Assembly: GCF_037126465.1 (NCBI RefSeq)
Contig: NC_088206.1
Coordinates: forward strand, 70,621,687-70,685,686
Direction of reading: 5' to 3'
DNA length: 64,000 nucleotides
Source of the DNA: Ornithodoros turicata
Taxonomy: Eukaryota; Arthropoda; Arachnida; Ixodida; Argasidae
Positions within the stretch are counted from its first letter, which is position 1; every line of letters starts with the position of its first letter. The notes beneath the pieces are model-generated. The model worked only from the letters and a program-made list of their open reading frames with translations, did not search any database and was not told the origin of the DNA. This document shows, piece by piece, positions 23,716 through 35,600 of this stretch. The position numbers and the translations under genes are program-made.

Positions 23716-25091
23716 ATGGCGCCACGAAGAAAGCAAGACGAACCGCTGCAGCTTCGCATGCGTTTTAGAAGTCCAGTTACCACGGTACAGCTCGGTACTT
23801 TAGTCACTGAAGTAATTAAGCATGTCCTGTACGACAGAGAGCGGTTACCGATGCCATTCGACCAGTTCAAAATGTTCCTACGTGACACTTGGTCAAAGCA
23901 TTCGCTCTCCGAGGATGTGAAGGTAAGTAATGCTTCGCGATCCAGCGAGTCAACTACTTTTTCTTCGATGAAAGATGAAAGTCACTGAAAAGGTTAGCCA
24001 GCTGTAGGGATCGAACCCACATCTTCTGGATTACCGGTCCAGGGCTCTACCAATTGAGCTAAGCCGGCCTCAGAACATCAGTCTCTTGTACTTTTTCTTG
24101 TTTTCGCGTCCCTTGGCTGGTTCCGCCTATCACTTATATACCAACTGACCCAATTAGCTTCTTTATTGATGCAATATTACTTAGCTTTGAGGATGTATCC
24201 CAAAACGTGCGCGTCCCAAACGCATGCGTGGCACGACAAAATACACTCAGAATCTCCTAAAATGTAATTCAACGGCGCAATTTATTTTAAACACACTGCT
24301 TAGTATTTTGTTGACAAAAACTTTCCCTTGTCACATCTTTTTTCCCCCACTCCGTGCACATGCTGAGAAAAATTAAAAATGAACTGTTAAACCTGACAAA
24401 GATACCGGCAGAGAGCCGATGCCAGCAAGTGAGATGTGGCAAGTGTTTGCATACACTAACTTGCATTTAAACCATGTCGTAGGCGGCGCAGCGATTCTCG
24501 CTCCACAAGCAACGCAGAGCAGCGGCATCGTTCAGCAACATGGACCGCACGCTCTCCACCATCTCCAGCATGGTCCAGCAGAACCAGGTCCACGAGATCC
24601 GCGTCCTGATCGGATCAACCTTCGTCACTCCCCGTGAGCAGTATTCCATCAGGGTCCCGCACCACACTACCTGCAACGACTGTGGAAGCGAACGCGGCCT
24701 CCGCCAGTGCCTGCTGGACATGTTGAATACCATCATCAACAGCAGCGCCGACCACGCTCGACTGCCCCCGTCGGCGAAGGTGTCGACGTTCTTGCGGACG
24801 AACCGTCGCCATGTCGTCGACGACGAGATGGAGATCCAACCGAATTTCCGCATTCCGCGGAGAGGGAAGGTTGTGGAGTTTGATTTCCTGTTGAAGAACT
24901 GTCCTCACTCCGCAGAGAGTGGATCACGATGCAGCAGCGACGAGTTTCTGTCTCAGAACGAGAGTTCGTTGGAGTACGGACATGGAGCGACGTCAGCGGA
25001 TGGCGCTGACGCAGTTGTTTGGGTCCAGTTTAAGAATGTGTTTTCGACGATTGACATTCGGACCTTTCGGCAAGGCTGTGCGGTATTGTGA
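23716..25091 (+). CDS. MAD2L1BP: MAD2L1-binding protein (p31comet), two exons
   Basis: Exons 23716-23922 and 24483-25091, spliced in phase 0 (donor AAG|GTAAGT, acceptor GTCGTAG), give 271 residues; vertebrate p31comet has about 274. The family uses a HORMA-like fold to bind closed MAD2 and, with TRIP13 ATPase, to dismantle the mitotic checkpoint complex. Matches to the family are the exon 1 stretch IKHVLYDRERLPMPFDQFK, the central VHEIRVLIG...TPREQYSI, the late FRIPRRGKVVEFDF, and the final WVQFK...STIDIRTF that corresponds to the seat-belt-capturing C-terminus. An in-frame TGA at 23701-23703 fixes the ATG. The acceptor has a weak pyrimidine tract; a second AG 9 bp downstream (exon start 24492) would also keep frame. 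The residues between 225 and 250 are Ser-rich and not conserved. It is convergent with FRMD8. A tRNA gene lies antisense in the intron. Confidence 0.9.
23996..24068 (-). tRNA. tRNA-Thr (anticodon GGT), intronic and antisense
   Basis: The minus strand folds into a full cloverleaf of 73 nt. It has a 7-bp acceptor (GCCGGCT/AGCTGGC), a D-arm GCTC...GAGC, a 5-bp anticodon stem CTGGA/TCCAG around the loop CCGGTAA, and a T-arm GTGGG TTCGATC CCTAC. The A-box (TTAGCTCAATTGG) and B-box (GGTTCGATCCC) are intact, and a TTTT Pol III terminator lies within 10 bp downstream. Two oddities: anticodon GGT is rare in eukaryotic nuclear tRNA-Thr sets, and position 33 is C in place of the usual U. It could be the founder or a copy of a SINE head and not a working decoder. 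Confidence 0.65.
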
Positions 25092-25748
25092 CAGGTTGAA
25101 TGTGTGCTTAACATGACTGAACTGTTAGGATGCATAAAATGTTGCCAACTTCTAGTGCCAAATTACTGCCATACTGTTTGTAACTGTCAATGTGATAATA
25201 GGATTGGTACGGGAACAAGATGGGGTACGTTAAGGATAAAAATATTACGTCATTTCAAATGGTACTCGATTTCTGACATGACTCTTCCAAAGAATACTTC
25301 ACATTTGTATGACGCTTTGTTTGACACACAATGTTTTTAAAAAGTTTGGCTATCTTTTAAAGTACCGTACTTCAGCCACTAAGTACTTCCGTTGGAGACA
25401 TCTGCGAGGTTTTGGGTGTAGAATTCACTTTGTTGACTTTTAATTTATTTTAATTAACCGTATTAAACTGACTGATTTAACCCCACACAGAACCGTATGG
25501 CCAAAGCGCTGCATGGAATTTCTGAAGCGTCACCCACATAAACAATCCGATGCAAGTTCCATGTCAAAAACTGTTTCCCTCTTTAGTTCTGCAATGTTTC
25601 CCTTTTGGGGAAACATTTAGGGAAAAGAAGAAAATTAACATTGATGCATCGATTAAACGAGGAAGATGCAAAAGTCAAAATTGGGTGTGTGTTGTTCTTG
25701 TTCTTTTTATTTAGTTGAATGGTCTAGCTTACAACTCAAAAATATCGT

Positions 25749-25754
25749 AATAAA
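25749..25754 (+). promoter_or_regulatory. Possible polyadenylation signal of MAD2L1BP
   Basis: AATAAA about 660 bp after the stop codon, on the correct strand. It would imply a 3' UTR of roughly 0.7 kb. Position only; no transcript evidence. Confidence 0.35.
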
Positions 25755-26634
25755 CTTGAAGAATATGTGCAAAGCATGTCACGAAGCTTAACAGCTGCTG
25801 CCTTGGACCTCAACACTTCAGCTTAATTTCTTTTTCAACTGCGTAACATTACACTGCAGATGCCATAATGATTTTATGTGGATTGCAAAAACAAGCATAA
25901 CATCAAAGCGGTGGCCCCTTTTAATCGGTCCTACAGGATGAGCCACGCACAAGTACATTCATTCGATTCGTGCGATATAAAATTCTATGTAGTAAACTTA
26001 TTTTGTAAATATATATAAATTTAAAAAAGGGGTACCATTTAAGGGTATTCAATTTTTTGTGTGTATTAAAAAACTGTAGGTACTTAGCACTACCGAAACT
26101 AAGAAATATGGTGACATTTGCGGCAATGCATGTAAATTTTTCGCATTAAATATGTTCAGCTAGATGCAATTATCATTGATGCGTAGGATTAAGACAAAAA
26201 CAAATTTGAAAAACTATCTAAACAGATTAAAACTAACTTTGCGTAAACGTAATACTGGCTACACACATCCCTCTTTGACGCAGAAAGTGATGGCGCGACA
26301 CGTACAGCTCTGAACACAGTTAAGCAGGACAGCTTAGGTACAATAAGAACTGATGCTTTCTGCTCAGGGGAGTGAACAAAAACAAACAAAAACAGTTCAC
26401 CGGGAATCACTGGTCACTACACTGGGTTACTGTTTCCACGGAAACAAAAAAATACTCGAGCACGGCGTGGATCGCGGAAATGCTGGCGCCTCCACTCTTT
26501 GTACATACAACGTGCCATATCCACGTATCACCTGTGTGCAGTATCACATTTTAAAATGGGAACGTCGTTGCTCACAGCCAGCAGGTGGCTCTGTGAACGC
26601 TTCGCGTCTATTTACAATACAGTAGCCCCATTGG

Positions 26635-29600
26635 CTATCTGGGCCGGCCAGCTTCATTTTTGAAGGCCAGCGATCCTCGTGAGTTGATGTAGTCCCCTGC
26701 AGAGAGGAACAATGTTTCAGCTGCTGAGCTTCGTAACTCAGGTGTGCACTCAATGAGACAGGGACACAGGAACGCTCTTGCCACATTTTCTTCCATGCAC
26801 TCTCACATTCCAACCATTAACTAGGATGCAAACAGATAAAAAGCTTATCATTTCAAGTGCTAAAAATGTCTATGGTACCAGGACTCTTCAGCATTTTTGA
26901 GTGCGCATTTGGAACCAGTTGCCGATAGAAGTAAGAAACACCCAGCTGTTCTCAAAATCATTACAGGACTTCATTCTGTCGGAGGATCGAATACATATAT
27001 GGTAAATCCGTAATACGCCGATTACAACGAATGGTTGCTCTATTTTACAGTGACTGTATTTTGTGGTTATGTGCTGTATTTTACAGTGATTTTTCTAGAC
27101 ATTTCTTTCTTTTTTGCTATCACTGTTGCCAATGTCATTGATGAACGTCTTTAGTGGACCCATCACTAGCCTCTGCTAAGGGACCACTCAGTTTTTGTGA
27201 CTTTTTACCTTGAAGAAAAGACCAAATAAAATCAAATCAATCAATCAATTCATACACAGACGTACGAACCGAGGTGGGTGGCAATCTTCCAGATAGCAAC
27301 GTAAATTAGAGCAGCGCAAATATTCGAAACCTCAATTTCGAATCGAATTCGATTCGAAATCGAGTTCGATTCGAAATCGAAATACTGTTCGCTACTCGAA
27401 CAGTATTTGCAGGCGATTTCGAGTATTTGCACTTTTTTGAATGTTTTTTAAAAAATATTACTGAAGCAAGGTGTAGCACCTTCGTTGGCACACTTTTACG
27501 GCGGCAATGTGGATGTAGGGAATTTTGTTATTTGCGCAGCTTCAACAAAAATTGTGGAGGCTGAATCAACGATTAGTATAAATACAGCATTGAGGCCTCG
27601 CGAATGGCCAGACAATGTTACATGGGTGTTGGTGTGATCTAAATACTGTATTTGCCCCCCAACTGATGATTCAGTGTCTGCAATTTACATCGCTGTCCTA
27701 GGGAAGTAGTCTCCTAGAATTGTCTAGAGAATTTACCAGAACGTCCATGGGACGTTTCTAGGACACCCTGAGGCATTTACTAGGCAGCCGCTGGGACGTC
27801 CATAGACAGTGCCCTACCCATCTAATTTCCTGTGGGAAAACTCATAAAGCCACTTGGCAAAGTAGCACTGGAATTCCACACATACCTAGTATATACAAAG
27901 TTTGTGATCCAACGGACACATTGTGAATGCGTTCGACGGCAAACAGTTTACAAAATACCGTTACATATTTAAGTAACCACAGTTATTAAAACCTAATTTT
28001 AGCACTATGTGCAGTGTTTAAAATGCTGAGGAGCATTTCCCCACCCACGTTCAAAAGTATCTTTGTGGTGTGCCACGTCCAAGACTGCCACGTTACACTT
28101 ACCGCGACTGCTGAACCTGGCAATGGACAGCTTTCGCATCTTGCCAGAGAGCCCCTGTTCGTCGCGGATCTTCTTCGCCGTCAGTGGTATTTGGACATCT
28201 GTAGAAGACCAATGTCGTCCGCTATTTAAAGGAGCAGCGAAGTGACATCGCTGAACAGTTTTATCTCTGTGCAATTGAATTTACAAAGTGCCCCGAAAAA
28301 CAAGCAGTCCGTTGAGCCCCTTTTGAGGCATTGCCAGAGCGGCGTAGCTGGCCTCCCGACTCCACTCCCATTGGGCCCTGCCGCCGCTCAGGTGACGCCA
28401 ACCCCACTCATTCTCTTACAGGATTCCAGAAGAAGGGAAAGGTATTCTAGAGCAGTTCTAGACCTAGTATTCTAGTGCAGACTGTGTAGGAGTGGCTCAG
28501 GAGAGCTAGGTGCCGTACAAGTTGCGAATTTACTGATTTTGATCTTATTTATTTATTCGATCATTTATATTTTGTATTGGATTGTTGGTTGGGCACACCA
28601 GTGACGACGACAGCTGCTGGCCCTACTCTCTACGACGAGTGCAAGCCGCGATGTCGGGCGATCTCGATGCCAATGATGAGACGCTGAGCACGGTTAGGGC
28701 CCTGTGTTTTCGGGTTTCATATTTTTTTCAAAATCGGGGAGGTAAAAATCGGGTTTTATCCTGGGAGCTATAAAACTGGTGAAACCGGGCCACATCAGGT
28801 GAAAAAAACATGATTTGGGGTGAAAAAAAGAAAACGCGCATCTCGCATTTCGTATGAACACGACATGCCCAGCGACCGTGCTGAGTGGGAAGTGTTGTAT
28901 GTGTGGCCTAATTGAATCTTCAGCGATTCCCGTTTTCGGGTTTTACCCTAATCGACGATGATGCCAATCGTGGGGTAAAGACGGGTTTTACCGGGTTTAA
29001 CCCCAAAAACACAGGGCCCTAAGCATGGTCTGATACCAAGACTAGCCGAAGGCAACCCTTGGCTCAAGTTTCCATGTGGTGAAGGAGGAAGAGGAAGCAT
29101 TAGCTCTGCTTTCTCTATCCAGGTGGCGTGAGCTACGGTCACCCTTCTCGCGCACAAATGTGTAGCATTCGTTGTCCAGCCCACCACATCCGCGAAGAAG
29201 GAGGAGAAATCTACGGAACGATCTTCCACTGCTCCTACGAAGGGGCATCAAACGTTTTCACACACTATTCCGCCCCCGCATCTTACCCTCATCCGAGTGT
29301 GTTCCCGCGCCGACTCCGTCAACTTCATCCTCCGCCCAAGAAGGTCGCTTCTTCAGTTCTTCAACTAGGGTCGCTATGAGGGCGTCCATCAACACCGCCT
29401 GGTGAGAAGGGAACGCAGTTTTTTTGCAGCTGCTCCAGTTACCTCTGCATGCTGCAAAGAGCGCACTGTGTACCTGTTTGGAGAAGAGCTGCACCATGCT
29501 GATTTCGTTCTGCCCCGGCTGCTGGAACTGCAGAAAGAGGCACGGCAGACAGTTGGGGTTCTGCGGCTGGGCTGGATGGGCACAATCCCAGGAGAGGTGC

Positions 29601-32600
29601 CTATACTGCAGGCTCATCAGCACCACCTGCAGTTAAAACTCAGCATTATGTCGTACGTGGTCACCTGCAACTTCTGAATGTTTGCACCGCAAGGGAACTG
29701 TGGCTACAAACACTGCGCAGAAAGGGTGGTTGGCATGTGTCCTGGGCAGACTTCGGGGGAATTGTACTGTCGGCCACATAAGAAGTCTGCCCGAAAATTT
29801 CAGAGAAACCTCAGACAGCACAGCCAGTGGAAGGATTCAAACAGACTGCATTCCCATCTTCAGTGTACCATAACCCTTCTTTCATGCATTGGGGGGGGGT
29901 ATTTGTCTTTCTTACTCTTTTTAGCTTTTTACTACTCAGATTAAATGACAAAACCTGGAGCACTTCACTGCAACTTTGGCAGGTCTAAAAAAATCAGAAC
30001 CGTACACCCCACCAAACCACTCACCGGTTGACTGGGGTCAATGACGTGAAGGCCCTCACGGTTGATGCCAACCAGAACTGGCAGGTCGTAATGACTCATC
30101 AGCGCCGCAATCCCGCTGACCGGCCTCTCGATCTGGGCGTTGAAGAAAGCACTCCTACGTGAGCGTAAATAAGCGCGCAGTATTAAACGCATCGCCCAAG
30201 GTACAGCACTAATGCGTTTTTATGGTAATGTATGCATTTTTATGGTAATGTATGCATTTTTATGGTAATGTATGCATTTTTATGGTAATGTCTGCGTTTT
30301 TATGGTAATGTGCCAACAGAAATTGGGAAAACACAACTATGCAGGATTCTCTCACAGGGTCATGAAAACTGCCTCAACACCAATATTGTTTTTCAAGTGA
30401 TTGTACCAAAAACAAACAAACAAACAAACAAACAAAAACTATGCAGGCACAGTTGCGCAGCATGTTCTCCTAAAATTACGTAATTTAATAATAAATAATA
30501 CGTAATTACGTTACATGTCTAGAAAAAAACAAAAGAAAAACAAAAAAGGAACACCTGTGTCTGCACAAAGCAAAATCTTTTTATAGTGGGACAAAATTCA
30601 CCCGTAATACGGCAGAGCCCAGCAGAATTCGAGGTATTTCCGATGCAGACGGTGCTCCTTGACGGTGGCCGACATCCCTTTGAAATGCTCGGCAAGACGA
30701 CGTTCAGGACCGTTCTTGGCGCCGAGGCCGAGCAGGAACCAGTGGGACCGGCACGCGTGTTCCGGAAGGAACTCTCGTATCCGGGACCTGAAAGTTGCCA
30801 CAAAGTACGAACACAGTCGGCAAGCTGAACTGGGAAAAGAAATACTGTAAACATATTTCTATTCGCGACGCATTAATTTTCTCGAATTTCGCAAATCGAC
30901 CGCAAAAAAAAAACGCGAATAATCGTACACTCAAACATAGCTTGACGTTGATGCCGCATAAGGAACCAGACCTGGAATCGCGAAATTATAAATAGTCGCG
31001 AATAACTTCCCAAATGCGATTCGCGAAAATTAATACATTAAGTGGAATAAAAATACGTTTACAGTAGTCATTAAAAGCCCGCAGTGTAACCTGAAAAATT
31101 CCGGGGTATGTCTCAGTGCGTCGTAAGGGCCCAGTTCCAGCCTCGCTTGAATGGCGGCCAGAACCATGCAGTCGTCGATTTCGCACGGGTACCTCCCGTC
31201 GAGGACATTGCCTTTAGCTTCAGAGTACAACATCTTCAGCATCTTGTCATCTGTGATCTGCGTGAAAGGACACAGACAAGGTTCAGCCTTATTCGATGCT
31301 TTTGTTCCAGGTATAATACCAATTGTAAGTTACTTACAGTCAGAGCTAGTTTGTGAAAAGAGTAACTGAGTTGCAATTATAAAGAACGTCTGAGCGAGTT
31401 CATTCTAAGGAATCAGGAGCAATTGGAAACTGATGTGATGTACCAAAATATAGCACCACATGCGTAGCTAGAGCCTGAAGTTTTAGGGTTTAACCTGTTT
31501 CTTCACCGAATTTGCACCCCGAATTGAAGGTTGCCTCTTCAGTTTGAAACCCGATTTGTACCCGGCAAATTGCCCTCACTTTTGCCTCACTCAGGCGTCT
31601 GTAGGAATGCATACTAACTTGTTTGGCAGCAAAGGCAGTTACATCACTGTTTGTACCAAACCAGTACAGTTCGTTTGGGTAATAGAGTCTGATTTCTCCC
31701 CAAATTTAGCATACTGGAAGTTTTCCCATCCGAATTTGCATGAATTTAGGGCACATGTCGATTTCCCCGATTTCTACCCCCCGAATTGGGGAAAATGATT
31801 TCCCGAAAACATCAGGCTCTGATTATAGCTGAATTTTTGCAGCTACATACACCAAAAGCGGTAACTATTTACAGTTGCCGGTTAACTAGCTAAAAGATGA
31901 AACTGGTAACAGTTACACAGTAACAGGTTACACGTAACTCGCTTCCTACTCAGGGCTGTACAACAGCTTCCACAAGTTACGCTCTGATAGCTACTTCAAC
32001 AAAATCTCAAAATTTAAGGTGGAGCCACTGTAGAGTACCTCCGGTACATTAAAGATGCTCAAATTTGTGGTACTGCTACAATTCTGCACGCGCCCTGTGG
32101 GACGTGGTTGAGGGGCAACCCGAAAATCCAACCAGGGGGCACCACCCTCCAGGTCGTTTTGCCGCAAACAGTTCCTTGGGGCACAGCAAAGTCGACAAAG
32201 ACTAACAAGTGATTGAGGCACGATGTCCTCATTCTCCATTCCTGAACGTTACAAGTCCATGCACAGCCTTTCATGATTAAAAACCTCTAGGATTGACACC
32301 CTGCTCAGTTTCCTTGCCCACAGGCACAACACTATGCAGTCCTTAATAAACGAAGTAACGTTCAACTTAGTGGGCAACCGCTCAAAAAACAACAGAGGCT
32401 TTCTGGGTACGTGAACGTCGGTAGCAATGCAAATTGTTTTCCCGGAACAAAAGTTTGTACCTTGCGCTCTTCGTTTTTGTCGTAGAACACATTTCGCTGA
32501 AGCGTCAGTACGGGTTCATCTGAAATATAAAGAGGTACCTAAGAGGTATATAAGAGGTAAAGAGGTATTAAGTACTCAAAGAATGTCATTCTAATGCATC

Positions 32601-35600
32601 CTACTAAAAGAGCCTGAGCATGGGAACACGTAAAGACGACACAACAACCCCGGCCAGAATGTGCAAAACTGTGGCCGATGAACCAATACACAAATTCACA
32701 ATTAAAATTATGGAACTAAAAGGGAAATGGTAAACAAAGTACGTACGAATCAAAAGGGTACCATGGTACATGGTACAACGGTAGTATCACGCCTCATGGC
32801 GCGATACGAATTGTTCGAGCACATCATCCTCCGCGACAGACGTTCGATACGGGGTGCTGTGCGCTCAGATTCTGGCTCGCGTTAATGAACCCTCACATGG
32901 GCAAGATTACTTCGCTTAACGACCACCTAAGCATCGCTCTGCGGCTGCTTCACGATATCGAGCTACAAATTACTATTATTAAAACCTACCAGAATCCAGT
33001 TGATGTTTTGTCGCGTACGTGTACTTTTTCAAGTACTCCGCCCACTTGTCGCGGATGAGGCACGGTCGGTGCTGCGGCTTCAGCTGGAGCTCTGCGAGAT
33101 ACAATTAATTTATTCATTATTAATTCATTAATAATTCATGTTACTTTATTACTGGTTTATAGTGTAATTAATTCATTAATTCATGTTACGTTATTGATTT
33201 ATACGGTAGAGCTATTATCGCATTAAAAGATAACCATTGAAAAACTGGACCAACAAAGTTTTTGAAGTAACGGATCCTGCGTTTGATATTGACGAAATAA
33301 AATCGATTGGTTGACTGATTAATTGACTGACCTAAAAGTGGAGACGTCATCCACAGGGAAAAGGCATCCACTAGCTGGGGAGGAAAGTGCATCTGAGTTT
33401 CGTCCTGCGCAATGAGCTGCATGATTTCCTGTGCCGTGGCCAGGTACATGTTCTCCACTTCGACACACAGGCACAACTTGCTAAGCAGGTATACGCAGAT
33501 TTCTTGTTCTGTTTGCAGAAGGTTATCTTGAATCAGTAACATGCAACTTACCAATCCAAGCTACGCTGAGTCTGTAGGCTTTTCAGTTGAGAAACAGATG
33601 TTGAGATTTTTTTAACAGTAAACTTACGTTTTTACTAACTTACGTTTGCCTTACTGCGCCAAGATATTCGAGCCTTCTTATATATGTTGTATATATATGA
33701 CATATTATGATACGCTTATTTATATTCTGCTGCATCATTCATATTATGCATGTAAATGATATTCTTATATGCCAAGACATTCGAGCAAGCAACATCTGTG
33801 CTACACAATATGAGGGCGTCAAGCATGCTTAAGGGCATGTCACTCATGCACAAACAAAAGTATAGATATGAGATGAACACGTCGAAACTAGAGTTTTTAG
33901 ACAAGTGACTGATTACTCCACTCTAAAACACTTGTAGTAGGCATTGCAGGAATATGTGAAACTAATATCGTATTACTGAATTATTATTTATTTCATTATT
34001 GGGATACTAGTTTATTACTAAAAAAAAAATGTAAACAGTAGCGGTCTACAGCAGCACGTACTATTTTTAGAAACACACAAAAAGCACTCAAAAATAAAGG
34101 AAGAGCACGATTTAAGAAATGAAAAACACGTGCACACAACGGTACCCTCCATCTCACAACACACTGAAGACCGGAAGTGTCCCATGCTAGAACTAAGATT
34201 GCATCCGACGGAAACATCTCCTAATGTCATTTAAACTTACAAAGTACAAGTTGAAGAACCATAAACCCAAATAAACCTTATTTTTAAACATTCCACAAAA
34301 GAGACTCTCGCTGCTGTCTTTGCAGCTTACAGATGGCATATAAGGATACGGGTAGGGATATATGGGACATATAGGGATATGAATAGGGACAGACAGGGAT
34401 GGCATACTAGGGAGGCCCTGTGGCCATTCATGGGCACCAGAAAAATAGAAATAAGTAAATAAATAGCACTACACAGGAACAAGCACCTACAAAATAATCT
34501 GCACTCACTTCACCCGAACCATGAGACAACACTGCTCACTCGGCGAGTAAAACTGTCTCTCCAAGGTTCTACGAGCACGCATTCTGTGTGCACAAACAAA
34601 GAAACTGAAGCAAACCGTGCAAAACATAAAAATAACGCACACACGATGCTGGAACAAAAGTGTTACAAACTAAATTTCATGCCACGCATCAAACGTGATA
34701 GCTGGCAGGCAATGATTCACTTTTAGCTGGAGCCGGTGGAGGTTGTTGCTGCTGCTGCTGTTGGTGCTGGTGCGGAGTGTGCGTCGTCAGATGAAGCCGC
34801 TCTCTCGGTTGAGGTCTCCAGCTATCGTCTCGACTCGTTGGAAAGTAGCAGTGGTGAGACGGGGTGAGGAGACGGGCTCGGAGGACCGAGGCCGGCAACG
34901 ACGTGGCGTACGGGGAGTGCCTCTCCAGGATCATCTCCCGATCTTCGACCGACCTCAACGAACCCACTGTGAGTGGAGGATCTCCCATTGTTGTTGTTCC
35001 TCAAGAACACTCTGTCCGCTGTTTTAGCAGTCTGGAGCGACATGACGCCTGCGCGTCCTGGGTCTACTTCGTGGGGAACGTTGTCCGTGAAGTAGGCCCA
35101 GGACACACGGTGCCCCTGACTTCACTTCAGCGGTGTTCTTCATGCACTACTTCCGCGTCGATACACTCTGCTGTAGCTCTGTTGTCTCGTAAGCTCGCAA
35201 CGATCTTGTTTTTTTTGTTCTTTTTGCAGGAACTACTTTTTTGTTATGCTTTAAAAGTTTATCAGCGTCACACCTCAAAGCGGATACTCTGCACCGATAG
35301 GCGTATGGTTTGCTAGGCAGTAGGCACACTCAATTAGTAACACTACGTGCCATATTTTACAGTAAGACCAGTTACAGTAAGTCAGTTATGACTCGATTAC
35401 ACTTTACAGCAAGTCTCCTTTCACCATCAAGTACGGAGACATTTCGATTTGGGAGGGGGCAACAGGGGCGGCCTCCCCGGGAGCAGGGGGCAGGTTTCAG
35501 AACTGATAACATTGGCAGTTAATAGGAACGCTGACGCAAAACCTTGAGAATTTTTTGCTGTAGAACGTATCGTTTTCCTATTTCACTCTTTTAACTTACA

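Noticed and set aside
27325..27430. Palindromic ATTCGAATCG-rich block, considered as a protein-binding array
   Set aside because: Looks like degenerate simple sequence with overlapping TTCGAA palindromes; no conserved spacing.
28948..29247. Open frame after an AG at 29.24 kb, considered as an extra FRMD8 exon
   Set aside because: It runs straight into the hAT-type MITE at 28695-29021. The exon at 28198 joins the 29287 donor in the right phase without it.
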